This document shows, piece by piece, positions 41,563-53,805 of a stretch of DNA of 64,000 bases. The DNA comes from Takakia lepidozioides (Eukaryota; Streptophyta; Takakiopsida; Takakiales; Takakiaceae): NCBI GenBank assembly GCA_030704615.1, contig CM060733.1:46376001-46440000 (forward strand), given 5' to 3'. Position 1 is the first letter of the stretch; each line of letters starts with the position of its first letter. Both the position numbers and the translations under genes were made by a program. Under the pieces are notes generated by a model, which saw only the letters and a list, made by a program, of their open reading frames with translations, was not told the DNA's origin and searched no databases.

Positions 41563-42511
41563 ACTTTGATCTAATTTAAATGATAAAGAGCCTGGTTGGT
41601 CATATCTTTGTCAAATGAGCTCCGTTTGACTCAATTTTTGAGGGGATAGCTGCAGAAAGGGGAAATCTACCTATTTAGACCTAGTTTCTGTTTTTGGGAC
41701 TCTGCTAAAAATCTATGGAATTTTTAGAGTGTGAGTGTGCCGTGAAAGATCCACAATTCTGTTTCTAGAACCTGTTCTGGTCTATTTGAGAGACAAATCT
41801 GTGGATGTCCTCCTTGTATGGCTGGGGGAAATGAGGACGTAATTGAAGGGCATGTCTCTTCTCTTAGCCTGTGCACACAAGGGGACAGGATTTATGTTTC
41901 CCAAGGAACTCAGACTGATTTGAGTGGAGAACAGTTGGACGAGTTGATTGCAAACTGGGAGTCAGGCATTAGCAGTAGACAACAGACTGCTGTAGTTGGC
42001 GTTGAGGGCCTCAATATCGCTTTGGACAGTCAGAACTCTGTTGGACCCAGCAATTCTGCAGCTGTAAGAGAAATACCAAAGTGGGTGAAAGCTAGGCTTG
42101 GAACACAGCCAAAGACAGCCCCGGGGACCAAGGTGTTCAGCCACAAGGCTGTGGTGTACTGGAGCAGAGGAGCAGGAGCTACACAAGTTTGTGCAATCAG
42201 ACAGCGTTGCAGCCGGACACGCTCTGCACAAGGCAACCACGAGCGGGGGTTCATTAGCGAGGACAAGTTTGTTATGTTTGAAGGAGATGCAGTCATTCGC
42301 AATGAGGACACCCGCAACCGTCTCAAAGCTTTCAAGTTGAGAGACTATTAGACCCTACCTTTGTTTTCTTTAGTGTTCAGTGAGCGGGAGATAGCAGAGT
42401 GTTGCTTTGTTTCTACCTGGCAGAAAGATGAGGAGGGTTGGTTAGAGCGAGCTACTGTAGCTTGGGACAAGGTTAGTGGCATGTTTCTGGACATAGATAT
42501 ACCTCCTACAC
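41563..42511 (+). pseudogene. Block X, copy 2
   Basis: Same sequence family as 13441-14381, here in the same orientation as gag. The frame is open from 41818 to 42351, with peptides SGEQLDELIANWESGISSRQ and FISEDKFVMFEGDAVIRNED. A TAG follows LRDY where copy 1 has CAG. The next frame (42361 onward) continues FSLVFSEREIAECCFVSTWQ. Product unknown. After FLDIDIPPTP the sequence departs from copy 1. Confidence 0.5.
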
Positions 42512-43086
42512 CTTACCATCATGCAGAGCGAGGCACTTTGAGAGAAGTCTGGAAGTTGATAGCATACATCAGGATTAGATCTTGCTTGGGCGGGCTTCTA
42601 TTCTTCCCCTCCATCTCTGTACTATTTTCATTACCTTGTACTCGTAGTTGCCAAAGCCTCTCTTGGTGGAGGCCAGTCAGTCCGGGGTTTTGGGCTAGGA
42701 TATTCTGCAGGATCAGCATTGTAGCTGGATTTTGGTGTGGGGGTGTTGATGTTTTGATTTCTTGTGTTTGGATCCCCCCCAACACCTGCATGCTTGACTG
42801 TGCGCCATATTGGTTTTGTGTGGGCGCTTGCTTTCATAGGGATTAGGCCGGATTTGATCACCGGTCAATCCTAGAGTATGTTGTCGGTGGTGAGGCTGGA
42901 GTGATGACCAGCAAGACCACCAGTGTTTCTTCTATGGTGAGGCTGGGTTGATGACCAACCAACCATAGGAGTTCTTGCGGTGGATGCAGGTGCAGGTGCC
43001 CTGAGCCATTGGGATATGACCCTTAGACTGCAACAGGTGCCCACCCGTGTCACTATTAGATTAGTACTAGAGCCTTATAGTGTCAC
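42512..43086 (+). other. Leader region before gag, copy 2
   Basis: No domain. Short repeats of 'ggtgaggctgg.gtgatgacca' occur at about 42888-42960. It does not align by eye with the corresponding part of copy 1. Confidence 0.4.
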
Positions 43087-44433
43087 GTGGAGGAGGTGCA
43101 CATTGTGAGTGTCATTACGGAGTTACCCAAGGGTTTTGAGGGGAGTACGGCTACAGGCAGTAACAGTGAGAGTGGGTTCACAAGACGAGGTATTCGGTTC
43201 AAACCACCTTCACCGCCACCCTCAACTACTGTAGAGTCAGACACAGACTCGGAGGCTTCATCAACAGGTGTGCAGTTTCATTCGCCATTGTTGTGGGACG
43301 ACATGGAGGAGATGTATGGAGCTACCAAGGGGCCTCGTAGGTACTCTGGAGCTGTGGGCACAATCGAGTTGGATGACTTTATCCAGGAGTTCGACAGCTG
43401 GTGTGATTTGCAGCAGATGCGCAATCCACAGCTATTCACCCCATTCATGGCGTGGAAGGGACCGTTCCAGCATTTGGAAGGCCCGCCTATGGACGATTAC
43501 CACGAGTTCAGGCGAGGACACAAAGCAGAGATTGAGGAGTGGAGGATGTATTGGTCACCTGACTACGTCTCCATTACTCGAGGCACGACGCGACCAGTAG
43601 CTGCATCAGTACCAATATCTCCCACTACCAGCACTAGTAGTGGAACAAGTAGTGCCGGTACTTCTGTAGGTGGTACCAGTTCAAAAGGTGCTACTACTCC
43701 TCCTGCCACGACTACAACACATGTGCCTAGATTCAACCCGGTGGTGGAGTTCTTCCAGGAGTTGCGGAGGAACTACCAAGGTGTACGGACAGAGAAGCTG
43801 CGAAGTTTGCAAGACTTCCAGCGCAAACCCAGTGAGAGCTTGCGAGAGGCCTACACTCGTATGAGGCGCTTGATAAGTGTGACCCAAGGGGTTACTGAAG
43901 CTCAGGCAATCCAGTTCTAGTATGGAATTTTGGACAAGGAGCTCAGGAGAAGGGTGCGGGATGCAACCCTGTTACAAGCAGCCCAACCCACATTAGCAGA
44001 TGTGTTTCTGCTGGCTGAGCGGATTGAGCTCAACATGGTGGAGGAGCGAGTTGTTACCATTGGATTTGGCAAGGACATGCCTGCACGAGGCGCAGCTGCC
44101 AGCCCACAGGCACAAGGGATTGCCCAACAGCGTGGTCAGGGGGGCAAGGTTTCCCAACCCAAGTTCCATGGAGCTTACAGGGGACCTCAGGTGCAGAGGC
44201 CCGTGGCATCTTTTGCAGACCAACAGCAACCAGGGGTGATATGTTGGACATGTGGAGGACCCCATGTCAAGAGAGATTGCCCAGAGAGTGGCAAAAGGCC
44301 GGCACAAACACAGCCTGCACAGTTGCAGTGTGGGCATTGTGGCAAGTATGGGCATGGAGATGCCCAGTGTTATGACTTGCATCCTGAGTTGCGCCCAGGC
44401 CAGTTCCAAGGGAACAATGGTGGCCGGGGGTGA
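43087..44433 (+). pseudogene. Gag of copy 2 with one internal stop
   Basis: Nearly intact. MEEVHIVSVITELPKG starts the frame. The capsid-like part runs to EAQAIQF, followed by a TAG at 43918-43920 where copy 1 has TGG (Trp). The same frame resumes as YGILDKELRRRVRDATLL. Two intact CCHC knuckles follow: CWTCGGPHVKRDC and CGHCGKYGHGDAQC. A Ser/Thr/Gly linker lies between capsid and PRFNPVVEFFQELRR. A Gly/Arg-rich end then runs into a frameshift. This copy gives the cleanest view of the family's Gag. Confidence 0.8.
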
Positions 44434-45190
44434 GGTGGACCAGCCCAAAGAGGACGAGGTGGTCGGGCACGAGGTGCAGGCCAAGGGCAAGCTCAACATG
44501 GCCAAGGACGCGGAGGTCAGGATGTTGACCAAGGCATGGCCAACCGGCTTCAGCAGCTAGAGCAAAGGCTCGCTGCCATGGCTACAGCTCAGGCGGTACC
44601 GGCTCCCAGGCGGGATGGTCCACCTCCTGTTCATGAGGGAGGAGATATGGGATTCATGTGCGGAGCAGCACTACCACTAGTGCAGATGGAGTCTGCTGCA
44701 GCCGTGACTCGAGGAGCAGCACGAGTTCCTGAGCCACGAGGTGCAGAGGTGGAGTTGGATCCACAACATGGGGAGGCAAGCCGTTAGGCGAGGCTGCCTC
44801 AGTTATCCACCTTGGCGGAGACAGTGTCAACACCATCCATGGCACCTAGTTCTCGCCCGACTGTTACCGAGGCGGAGGTTTCTATGCCATTGGGGAGAGC
44901 TACACGTGCGGCACTGACACCTGCTGCCAAGGCTAGTGCAGCCGGTGTGTTGTTGGGGGGCAGCCACCTCTGTGTGTCAAGCCCCACTGTTCTCGGCAAC
45001 CATGATTGCGACGCCGGGGGTAAGACCAGCTGCAGTGTTCAAACTAGCAGCAACACTCTGTGAGAGTGGGGAGGTCACTTCATCTTCTGCGGAGTTACTG
45101 GAAGGTGTAGTGGCAGAGGGATCCTTGGATTTGAGGGTCAAGACTGCCACGGCTGTGCCATGGCAAGCTGCAGCTGCCAGGTTGATGGAG
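44434..45190 (+). other. Spacer between gag and protease, copy 2
   Basis: Degenerate coding region without a domain. It includes a coiled segment (ANRLQQLEQRLAAMATAQAV) that is also present in copy 1. Frames change at least three times. Confidence 0.45.
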
Positions 45191-45720
45191 CTGCCAGCTA
45201 AGCCAGCCTTTGAGCGCGCCATGGTGACACCTGGAGTTGTCTTGTTAGACAACCAGGATGGCATTTTCTCTTTGAGTGGACCGGCAGGCAAGAAGTACCG
45301 GCCACTGCGGGTCTTGTTGGACTCGGGAGCTCAGCCACTGATGTTGGGCAGAGCTGCTATTGCAGGTTTGGGCCTCATGGAGGCGGATATGGAGCCTTGT
45401 CCTTTCCAGATACAGACATCTCTGGGAGGATAAGAGCAGGCTCGGGGCATGACACGACATCAGTTGGCCATTAGACTGCAGCCGGATCATCCTATCGATG
45501 GCTCAGTCATGCGAGCCAAGGCCATTGTGACAGACGCGGTCTCTTACGATGTCCTCGTTGGTGGGGCAGTGTTATACCCCATGGGCTTCACCCTGGACTT
45601 TTGGGAAGAGTCAGCATTCTACAGGCCTGGATGGCAGTCAGGGGATGGTCGTCGTGCACAGCTCCCTATGACATTCATTGGGGGTATTGCGGCTGCCCAA
45701 CGGGCAAGATGCCAACACTA
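45191..45720 (+). pseudogene. Retropepsin of copy 2
   Basis: FSLSGPAGKKYRPLRVLLDS + GAQPLMLGRAAIAGLGLMEA carries the DSGA active site. One frame runs to 45433 (stop TAA after SLGG) and resumes as MTRHQLAIRLQPDHPIDGS, with YDVLVGGAVLYPMGFTLDF. Confidence 0.75.
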
Positions 45721-46020
45721 GCCGCCTTTACAGCTGTAGTTAGTTGGCCTGGAGAGTTGCTGGAAGGCAATGCCCATGCAGCAGATGTGCCACCTCCAGC
45801 AGAGCAGGATGACATGCATGGTATGGCGGAGTTGCCTGCCATGGTTGCTCACACTCCATTGTGGGGTACAAGCAAGGATTTGCAGCAGGTTGCTGATCGA
45901 CAGGTGCAACAAGCCTGGGTAGAGGCTTTTGTACCGTCAGGAGAGGAGGAGAGTGCGGGTATTGCACCAGGACCACCTCAGTTGTCACCATTGGATACCA
46001 CACCTATTGTGTGGCAGTAT

Positions 46021-46460
46021 CCGGATGAAGGCATTTGCCTTCTGGACTTGTTTGGCGGGATCAGCACCGGATTGGCTGCTGTGCTACAGGCAGGTGTGCG
46101 GGTAAGGCGTTACCTGTATGTGGAGAGGGATGAGACTGCACGATGCATCTCACTGCGCCATGTTGCTCAGTTGGTACAGCAGTACCCTGCTTTGTTGCCA
46201 GTGTCTGCAGTTCGTGGATACCAACAAGCCTTGCCAGCAGACATTTCGTTGCTGGGGGCGCCGGATTTGGAGCAGGTTGGATCCATTGATCTGGTAGTGG
46301 CAGGTTGGCCCTGCCAAGGGCATTTATCAGCCGGGCATGGCAATGGATTGCGAGACTCGAGGACGGGTCTGTTTTGGGAGATGGTGCGGGTTTTGCGCCA
46401 CTTGCAGCTTCATCAAGCTGTATCTCCAGCATACATCTTGGAGAATGTGCCACTGATGGG
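46021..46460 (+). pseudogene. C5 cytosine methyltransferase of copy 2, truncated
   Basis: It is open and unshifted across motif I (GICLLDLFGGISTGLAAVLQ), the motif II-like YLYVERDET, the catalytic motif IV (DLVVAGWPCQGHLSAG) and motif VI (AYILENVPLMG). It then ends abruptly: copy 1 continues GDSRARV..., while here unrelated sequence follows. Motifs VIII-X are therefore lost. This copy shows that the frameshift after motif I in copy 1 is not a family feature. It lies within a 318-codon open frame (45601-46557). Confidence 0.85.
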
Positions 46461-46778
46461 CCCCAACACCACGTCTTCTACCACGGCCGTGGATGGGTGG
46501 ACTCCGAGTGCCATGAACGGTCATGCTTGTTGCGAGTGCCTCCGCATAGACAGGTAGCACGCAAGACCGAGGAGGACTGGAAAGAAGTCCAAACAGGTGT
46601 GATAGCCCTGGAGGGCAAGTGGAAGCACGCGGACTCCTGCACATGTCGACAAAAACCCATTCAGAACACAATATGCAATACAGAAGTCCAACGAAGAGGA
46701 TGTCTGCCATGTGAACTTTGCCTCAAGAAGAGTGATTCTCGATATTGAAACAACAATGCAAGCATGCACAGGTTGAAC

Positions 46779-49700
46779 TTACTCACAGGCAAAGTCGGAG
46801 TCCAGCTCCTTGTCGGAAGTCTCCTCTGTATCAATATCAGCGGGACGGGGCTTCGGAAGGACTTGAGAAGTGTGTCCACCCAAACCCATAAGGAGGTTGT
46901 TGTAAATCTCAGCATCCCCTTCAATCCCAAAGAGATGTCGGGCACTGGCCTTGCAAGCGTGGTACGAAGCACCTGCAGTGGAATAGAATGAAGGAAGCAG
47001 ACATTGAAGACACATATGGAACGGTGGGAAGTACTGAAAGTGCAAGCTCAATCAAACCTCATGAAATCCGAATGTTGAAGAGACGAACCTGTGCCCATTG
47101 ACAAATCCAGAACTCTGGCGTCTGTGTAGGTGCAGCACTCCACAATCGTTTGAATGAAAGCCGGGCTCCTCTCCCTCGCCCCTCTCCAAGGAACCCCATT
47201 CCCCCTTCGCAAGCAGACGTTGTTGTCGACGTAGTTGTGGTGCATGTCATCCGTTGGAGGATCTGTCCTGTCGTCTATGAACTTGCCCCCATGAGTGATG
47301 GCGAACTCCGAAATGCCGGCCGGAGTCGTTGGTGGATGCACCCGGACGAGACAAACAGCTTCAAACAAACGAGTATGCGAACAACACATTCAGAAGGAAC
47401 TAAGAAGCTTAAAAAATCAGGCCCCTACATATGAGATCGAGCGACCTATACAACTCCATCCGAGAACCACCAAGAAGAGGAAGAAGAAGGTAAATTTACC
47501 ATCTCTCCCGGACGATCCCCCTTCGTAAGGTACATGCTGTTCACACAATTCCATGTCTTCAAGACTCTCATGCCCGAGGCTTTCAAATAGCTGGCAAGTG
47601 CACGGCGACAGCGAACGTCGGCGGACTGTATGAGCACCAAAACACCTGCATCGGACAGGAAAAAATTGCAAAAGGAGAAAACCCACCGCCAATAGCGCTC
47701 ATCAAAAGCATTCCAACCCGGACAAGCACCCGATGGAGGGACATCCGGGACTGCCAACCCATCAGGGATGTCCAAGATTATGAGTTCGGCTGCATATTGC
47801 TTCTCCTTCCCGTTCACCCAGGATTTGGTCATTTTAGCCTGCAAACAAAATTACAATGGAATACTCAAGAGGATTGAAACGATCCATGCCCACTGCAGAG
47901 AAGATGCAAAAGAGAACACGCACCGTGCCGAGGAACTGTACAATCCTCTCCCACACTGGTGATGGCTCGCCCTTGTAATCAGATTTCTTCGACTCCATCA
48001 TGGCAAGAAATCCGACGTTGGCCATCTCCAACCTGGTAGGGCGAATGACCCTCGTCGGATGTTCCACTGCATGGTACGGGTCCTTGGGATCAACCACCCC
48101 CTTGTTCTTTCTCACGGATCCCCTACCATGCGGTGGAGTCTGCTGGACATGCACCACTGGGCCAATATTTGCAACACTTCCCTGCCCTTGTGCCACCTTC
48201 CCTCTACCCCTTCCTTTCCCCACAACACCAGCAACATCTTTCCCCTTTGCCTTTCTACCTCTACCCGGGGTATCCTGAGCAGGAGGCTCCTTCTCTGCAA
48301 GAGTCCTCAAATTTCGCTCATGAATGTCGAGGTCGGCTGCTGCGGCAGTGGCTGCAATTCGCTCATTCTCTCTCCTCAAAGACACCTCCGGAGCTGGGGT
48401 CTCAGAAGGAGGGCAATCCAAATACCAACCACAAGAAGATAGATGGTCTGGGCCCCAGTCATGCAAGATCCCAGTAGTAAACATAGTCTGATTTCCAGCA
48501 GGGACAAGCCAGAGGTCCACGAAATCTGGATGTTTGTCCAAACAATTCTCTTCCATGAGAACAAACTTTATGTACCTGCAGGAACAAAGACAGCCTCATT
48601 ATGCAATGCAATTATTGTCTCTCAGTTTTTCCATCACATTCCCCTTAAACTGTATGCGTCACAGTACATTGCAACCACAGGACACCAAGTAAACTGAACT
48701 GCCCAGGGAGTGCACCTGTAAAGGCATCGTTTCCAGGCTTCCTCTCCTTTTTCTTGCTGGTCAAGGTCATGTGTTCGACTGATGCCACCCTCCTTGCTGA
48801 ACTCTCTAAAGAAACAAGAGTGCCACACTGTGGCTCTCCATTTCCTCATGTATGCTTCGAAGGAGACCTTCGGTGCTGTCATAGTGATGCCATAGTCAGC
48901 CAGCTGAGTATGCAGAACCGACCGTGCCCTTTCTTCCAACTGCAAAACAATTCAAATGCAAGAATGAACCCAAAAAAATCATTGCGAATGTGAGAGGCAA
49001 TGGAAAAAGAAGGACAGGAAAAGAGAAAAGAAAGTGACACAGGAAAGGACAACACACCTGGCTCCAGTAAGTGGCCTTGTGAAGCCATGTGTCCAGCACA
49101 TTGTCACTGACTGGAATGACACGCTGGGTCTTCTTCTCTTTCTCCGGCCTGGGGAACATGTGTGTATCCCTAACAGTGGGATCGGAGTTCCATATCTGTA
49201 GCCACTTCACCTTCTGTTCTGAAGACACAACGGCGGTAGACAACCTGTGTAACTTCTCTTGGGCCATCTCTGGCTTGCCTGGCTTGTTATAATGGTTTTT
49301 TATCTCCAAGAAACTGCGCTCCGAATGATGGGTCGGCAATTCTCAACTGCTTCACAAAAGCACTCATTATAGTCCTTCTTGTAGCGGTCATCTCTTTTTG
49401 GATGTGAGTCTCAACCCCCTTTGCTGTCCTTCTCTCCTCAGGGGTTGACCTGTAGTATTCCAGTTTGCCACGCTCCCCTGCATCTGCAATGTCTTGCTGC
49501 AAGGGAATGCACGAGAGTTGCATGAACCGAAGGGCAAGGGAAACAAACAGAAACAAACATGTGGAAGCAGGACTATGGAAAGGGCAAATGAAGGAAGATG
49601 TATCTCACCGTGTACATGTACTCCATGAAGCCTCGCGTGTCAACGAGTACCACGTTTCCGATGTCTTGGAGCTTTCGCACTTCTTGTACGTCTCCGCTGA

Positions 49701-52700
49701 AAGGATGGTCTTGAAGTTGGTCAAGGGCATCTGCCCGATCCTTTGTATCCTATACAGTGTGTGAACCAGACTCGTTTTGACATGCGATGTCTCCGTTCCT
49801 CTGCAGAATGATATCTGAAAGTCAGAATGAAATTCAAGGACTTTAATCAAAGAACAAAGGAACTGCAAGTGGAACAGGTAGAATGAGAAACCAACCTGTT
49901 CACATCATTCATTGCCGTCAGAAGACCCATCATGTTCCCCTCACAATCCAGCACCATCGATCGAACAGAGTAATGCCACTCTTCCTCCTGTGAGTGCAGC
50001 CTCCCAATAACAGCCATCCATGCAAGCAATCGGTGGTTCCCATCCCAAACGTGAAACATCTTCCCCGAGAATGCCTGGGTGGAAGGTTTCCTGGAGAGAA
50101 GAAGTTCGAAGGATTTGTTCACCTGTCTCCAAATAGGATCCCAGGAGTCCACGATTGACTCATCCACAAGGAGCTCATTGCCTGTGGAATCATTTGTACA
50201 AACGTAAAACATTGCGGATCCATCCAAATACCCATGAACAAACTCGGCCTCTAGCTTGAGAATGTCCTTGATGAGGGGTGGTCGAACGACGGGCATGGAA
50301 ACCATCCTACACAGGGGAATCTTCAACCTCCCACCCGGGGCAAGCACACTTTGCACCACAAGCTGAGAGTTTACCTTCTGACCCCCCAGCATCTCAGCGG
50401 CTTTGCTTTCATAGAACTCATCATCAACATCAACAATGATATCCTTCCCCAGTCCCGAAGGGATCTCCTCCGCCACACTTTGCATCTTCTCCTGCAGGGT
50501 TGTCCATTCAAATTGACATAAGAGTGAGGCATTAGACGATGGTGTTTGAGCAAGGCAAACAGGCCATCTGTGGTAGAAAAGGTGAGCTCAAACAGTGTGC
50601 GTTGACGCACACTGTTTGAGGTGCAAGGTAAGTGTTCATTGAACCGTAAGTTTTGAAAGAACACTGTTTGAGCTGCCAGATAAGTGTTCATCTGTCCTCA
50701 GAGACATGCCCTATGTGGCCCATTCTCAAATGAAAAAGGCAATGATAAGGGCAGCTCAAACAGTGTGCGCCAACGCACACTGTTTGAGCTGCCAGGAATA
50801 GTGATGATTCAACCACTAATTCAAACCCTATGTGGCCAATTTTCAGATGACAAGTGCAATGACATGGTAGCTCAAACAGTGTGCGTTGACGCACACTGTT
50901 TGAGCTGCCATGCAAGTGATGATTGAACCTCCGAGACCTGCCCTGTATTGCCGAATTTCACAGGGGAAAAACAAAGAGAAGGTGTGCTCAAACAGTGTGC
51001 GGCAACGCACACTGTTTGAGCTGCCAGATAAGTGTTCATCTGTCCTCAGAGACATGCCCTATGTGGCCCATTCTCAAATGAAAAAGACAATGATAAGGGC
51101 AGCTCAAACAGTGTGCGCCAACACACACTGTTTGAGCTGCCAGGAATAGTGATGATTCAACCACTAATTCAAACCCTATGTGGCCAATTTTCAGATGACA
51201 AGTGCAATGACATGGCAGCTCAAACACGCACACTGTTTGAGCTGCCATGCAAGTGATGATTGAACCTCCGAGACCTGCCCTGTATTGCCGAATTTCACAG
51301 GGGAAAAACAAAGAGAAGGTGTGCTCAAACAGTGTGCGGCAACGCACACTGTTTGAGCTGCCAGATAAGTGTTCATCTGTCCTCAGAGACATGCCCTATG
51401 TGGCCCATTCTCAAATGAAAAAGGCAATGATAAGGGCAGCTCAAACAGTGTGCGCCAACGCACACTGTTTGAGCTGCTAGGATAGTGATGATTCAACCTC
51501 AAATTCAAACCCTATGTGGCCAATTTTCAGATGACAAGTGCAATGACATGGCAGCTCAAACAGTGTGCGTTGACGCACACTGTTTGAGCTGCCATGCAAG
51601 TGATGATTGAACCTCCGAGACCTGCCCTGTATTGCCGATTTTCACAGGGGAAAAACAAAGACAAGGTGTGCTCAAACAGTGTGCGGCAACGCACACTGTT
51701 TGAGCTGCCAGATAAGTGTTCATCTGTCCTCAGAGACATGCCCTATGTGGCCCATTCTCAAATGAAAAAGGCAATGATAAGGGCAGCTCAAACAGTGTGC
51801 GCCAACGCACACTGTTTGAGCTGCCAGGATAGTGATGATTCAACCTCAAATTCAAACCCTATGTGGCCAATTTTCAGATGACAAGTGCAATGACATGGCA
51901 GCTCAAACAGTGTGCGTTGATGCACACTGTTTGAGCTGCCATGCAAGTGATGATTGAACCTCCGAGACCTGCCCTGTATTGCCGAATTTCACAGGGGAAA
52001 AACAAAGAGAAGGTGTGCTCAAACAGTGTGCGGCAACGCACACTGTTTGAGCTGCCAGATAAGTGTTCATCTGTCCTCAGAGACATGCCCTATGTGGCCC
52101 ATTCTCAAATGAAAAGGCAATGATAAGGGCAGCTCAAACAGTGTGCGCCAACGCACACTGTTTGAGCTGCCAGGATAGTGATGATTCAACCTCAAATTCA
52201 AACCCTATGTGGCCAATTTTCAGATGACAAGTGCAATGACATGGCAGCTCAAACAGTGTGCGTTGACGCACACTGTTTGAGCTGCCATGTAAGTGATGAT
52301 TGAACCTCCGAGACATTCCCTGTATTGCCGAATTTCACAGGGGAAAAACAAAGACAAGGTGTGCTCAAAGAGTGCCCAATTTGGCCGTTTTGGCTACACT
52401 TTTTGAGCTTCTTGTTCGCGGTTGATGCAACCTGCAGAGATGCCGTGTGCAGTCTATGTTCATATCGACATAGAATCTCAACTTGGGTTCACATCAGCAA
52501 TGAAGCACAAAGATGGGTTCCAAAGATTGAACTTTTTTTTTGGCTGCTCCAGAAGACTCCCCAATCGCCAGGGGCCCTTTGCGCTTCGGACTGCTCTCCA
52601 CGCCTCTCGTGTTCTGGAGCATCTCCCCCATCCTCTCTTCCACTATTAGGTTCTTCGTGAGGCCAGCGTCAACATCATCTTCGGCGTCTGCCTCTCCCTC

Positions 52701-52931
52701 GGATGCAGTGTCCTCCTCATCTGTTCTTGGAACTATGGCAGGCTGCTAGTCTTCCCCGGATTCCTGCTCTTCCATCGCCGAACTTGTCTCTTTGCCCTCT
52801 TCTTCCGCCTTTTCCTCTTCGGCCACTCTTTCCATCCTCATTCTATATCTGGCTCTATTCCTGTTTCTAGAGCTCGTGAAGTACAATGATTTCCTTCTCT
52901 TCCTCCTCCGCTGGAAACAAGGGCTCCCCAC
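46779..52931 (-). CDS. ParB-like/DNA amino-methyltransferase protein of transposon B
   Basis: Exons, from alignment with A: 52931-52500 (approximate), 50485-49898, 49800-49610, 49497-49060, 48940-48716, 48575-47922, 47838-47500, 47370-47083 and 46974-46779. The ParB-like module has FHVWDGNHRLLAWMAVI. The catalytic-position motif is AELIILDIPDG, with FLSDAGVLVLIQS after it. The SAM-binding end, joined over an intron placed exactly as in A, gives LDLSMGTGAS...HLFGIEGDAEIY. The linker of exon 6 is Gly/Arg-rich, unlike the Lys/Glu linker of A, while the domains are conserved. This is the pattern of constraint on domains only. Exon 1 needs one frame change near 52746, after which it is acidic with KRKGPL and AAKKK basic patches. 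Exons 3 and 4 have single-base shifts near 49630 and 49315. Confidence 0.72.
50587..52281. repeat. Palindrome array, 34-bp palindromes at a 116-bp period with a three-unit higher-order repeat
   Basis: Palindromes with arm CTCAAACAGTGTGCG start at about 50587, 50755, 50871, 50987, 51103, 51219 (shortened), 51324, 51440, 51555, 51671, 51787, 51902, 52018, 52133 and 52248. A half copy lies at 50661-50674. The centres are of three kinds, TTGA, CCAA and GGCAA, which recur in a fixed order. Each kind has its own 82-bp spacer, so the true period is about 347 bp. The array fills most of intron 1 of the transposon B methyltransferase gene. A decayed, widened version lies at about 52363-52408. Confidence 0.95.
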
Positions 52932-53805
52932 GATGCCTCTAGAGCTCTCCAGTTTGACGTTTGCAACAAGGGTTGCTATTGCATGTAACCAAAATCAAAA
53001 TAGGACATTGTCAACCGTATTTGGATGCGGGTGTTGTTATTGTGTGCGAACGGAATTCATCCATTTCGGCGTCTTTGTATTATTCAAGAAATAAAGTGCC
53101 AGAAAATATGTGCATACGTTGCATGTACTTGTGATATATGTCAGATGTACTTCGCCGCCTGCCAATATATGGCGGCCTTCTGGAATGGTTTCAAATTCGG
53201 AAGTGCCGCAGAAATCTAATGCTAGTTCAATTTGGAGCAGTTCTTGCAGATTCCCCATAAATGTTGTGCTTCACATATGCATCCACGTGTTTCGTACTGC
53301 CTGCCCTGTGCTTTGCATTTTGCCGTCATCGTCGCCATGGGGTCATTCGGTATAAAGGGTTGTGTCGGAAATGATCTTGTGTTGCACACATCCGTGCGAG
53401 GTGACTCTTGGAGTGTCAGTGTTTGTGCTGTGCTCTTCTGGCACGGCACGACCTCATTACATTCGGGGTCTTCCTGTTTACTGCTCTCCAGGGTTTTTGC
53501 CGTATTTCCATAAAGGATGGTTTCATGTCATGTTCAGGGTTTGTTTTTCATCCAAAAACAGCACGGCTTCTTGTGGCCTTTTTTATTTGAAAACAGTTTT
53601 TCTAGTTGGTGTCTCTCAGCGTGGTTATCTCTGAAGTTCAGTGCATGTCATTCTTGCATCCTTCTGATGCATCGACCGCAGCCTTTGGGTTACTGCTACC
53701 CTTGTTGACCTCAATTTTTTTGTGGTGGATCCCCTTTCCAGAATTGCGGGCTATCAAATCGGGGATTCCGTTGTGAATCGAAAGTTTTGGTCAGCGTAGG
53801 AAAAC
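52932..53805. promoter_or_regulatory. Divergent intergenic region of transposon B
   Basis: 874 bp separate the two gene starts, in the same place as the 756-bp region of A. No long palindromes and no recognised protein. Confidence 0.5.

Larger units (their letters stand above)
41563..46460 (+). mobile_element. DNA-methyltransferase Ty3/gypsy retrotransposon, copy 2, truncated
   Basis: Plus-strand order: block X (41.56-42.51), a 5' leader of about 570 bp, gag (43.09-44.43), a spacer, protease (45.2-45.7) and methyltransferase (46.02-46.46). The element is cut within the methyltransferase, and no RT, integrase or 3' end follows. The break coincides with the edge of transposon B. Closely similar to copy 1 at the protein level, so the two derive from one family. 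No LTR was recognised at the left end, which begins after a poly-A run. Confidence 0.75.

Noticed and set aside
50587-52281. CRISPR array
   Set aside because: Regular palindromic repeats with spacers look CRISPR-like, but the 82-bp spacers recur in three types, the repeats are full palindromes, no cas genes are present, and the DNA is eukaryotic.
50684-52316. Many 60-118-residue ORFs with the peptide AAQTVC.NAHCLSC or SSNSVRQRTLFELP
   Set aside because: They are translations of the palindrome array in different frames and carry no independent coding evidence.
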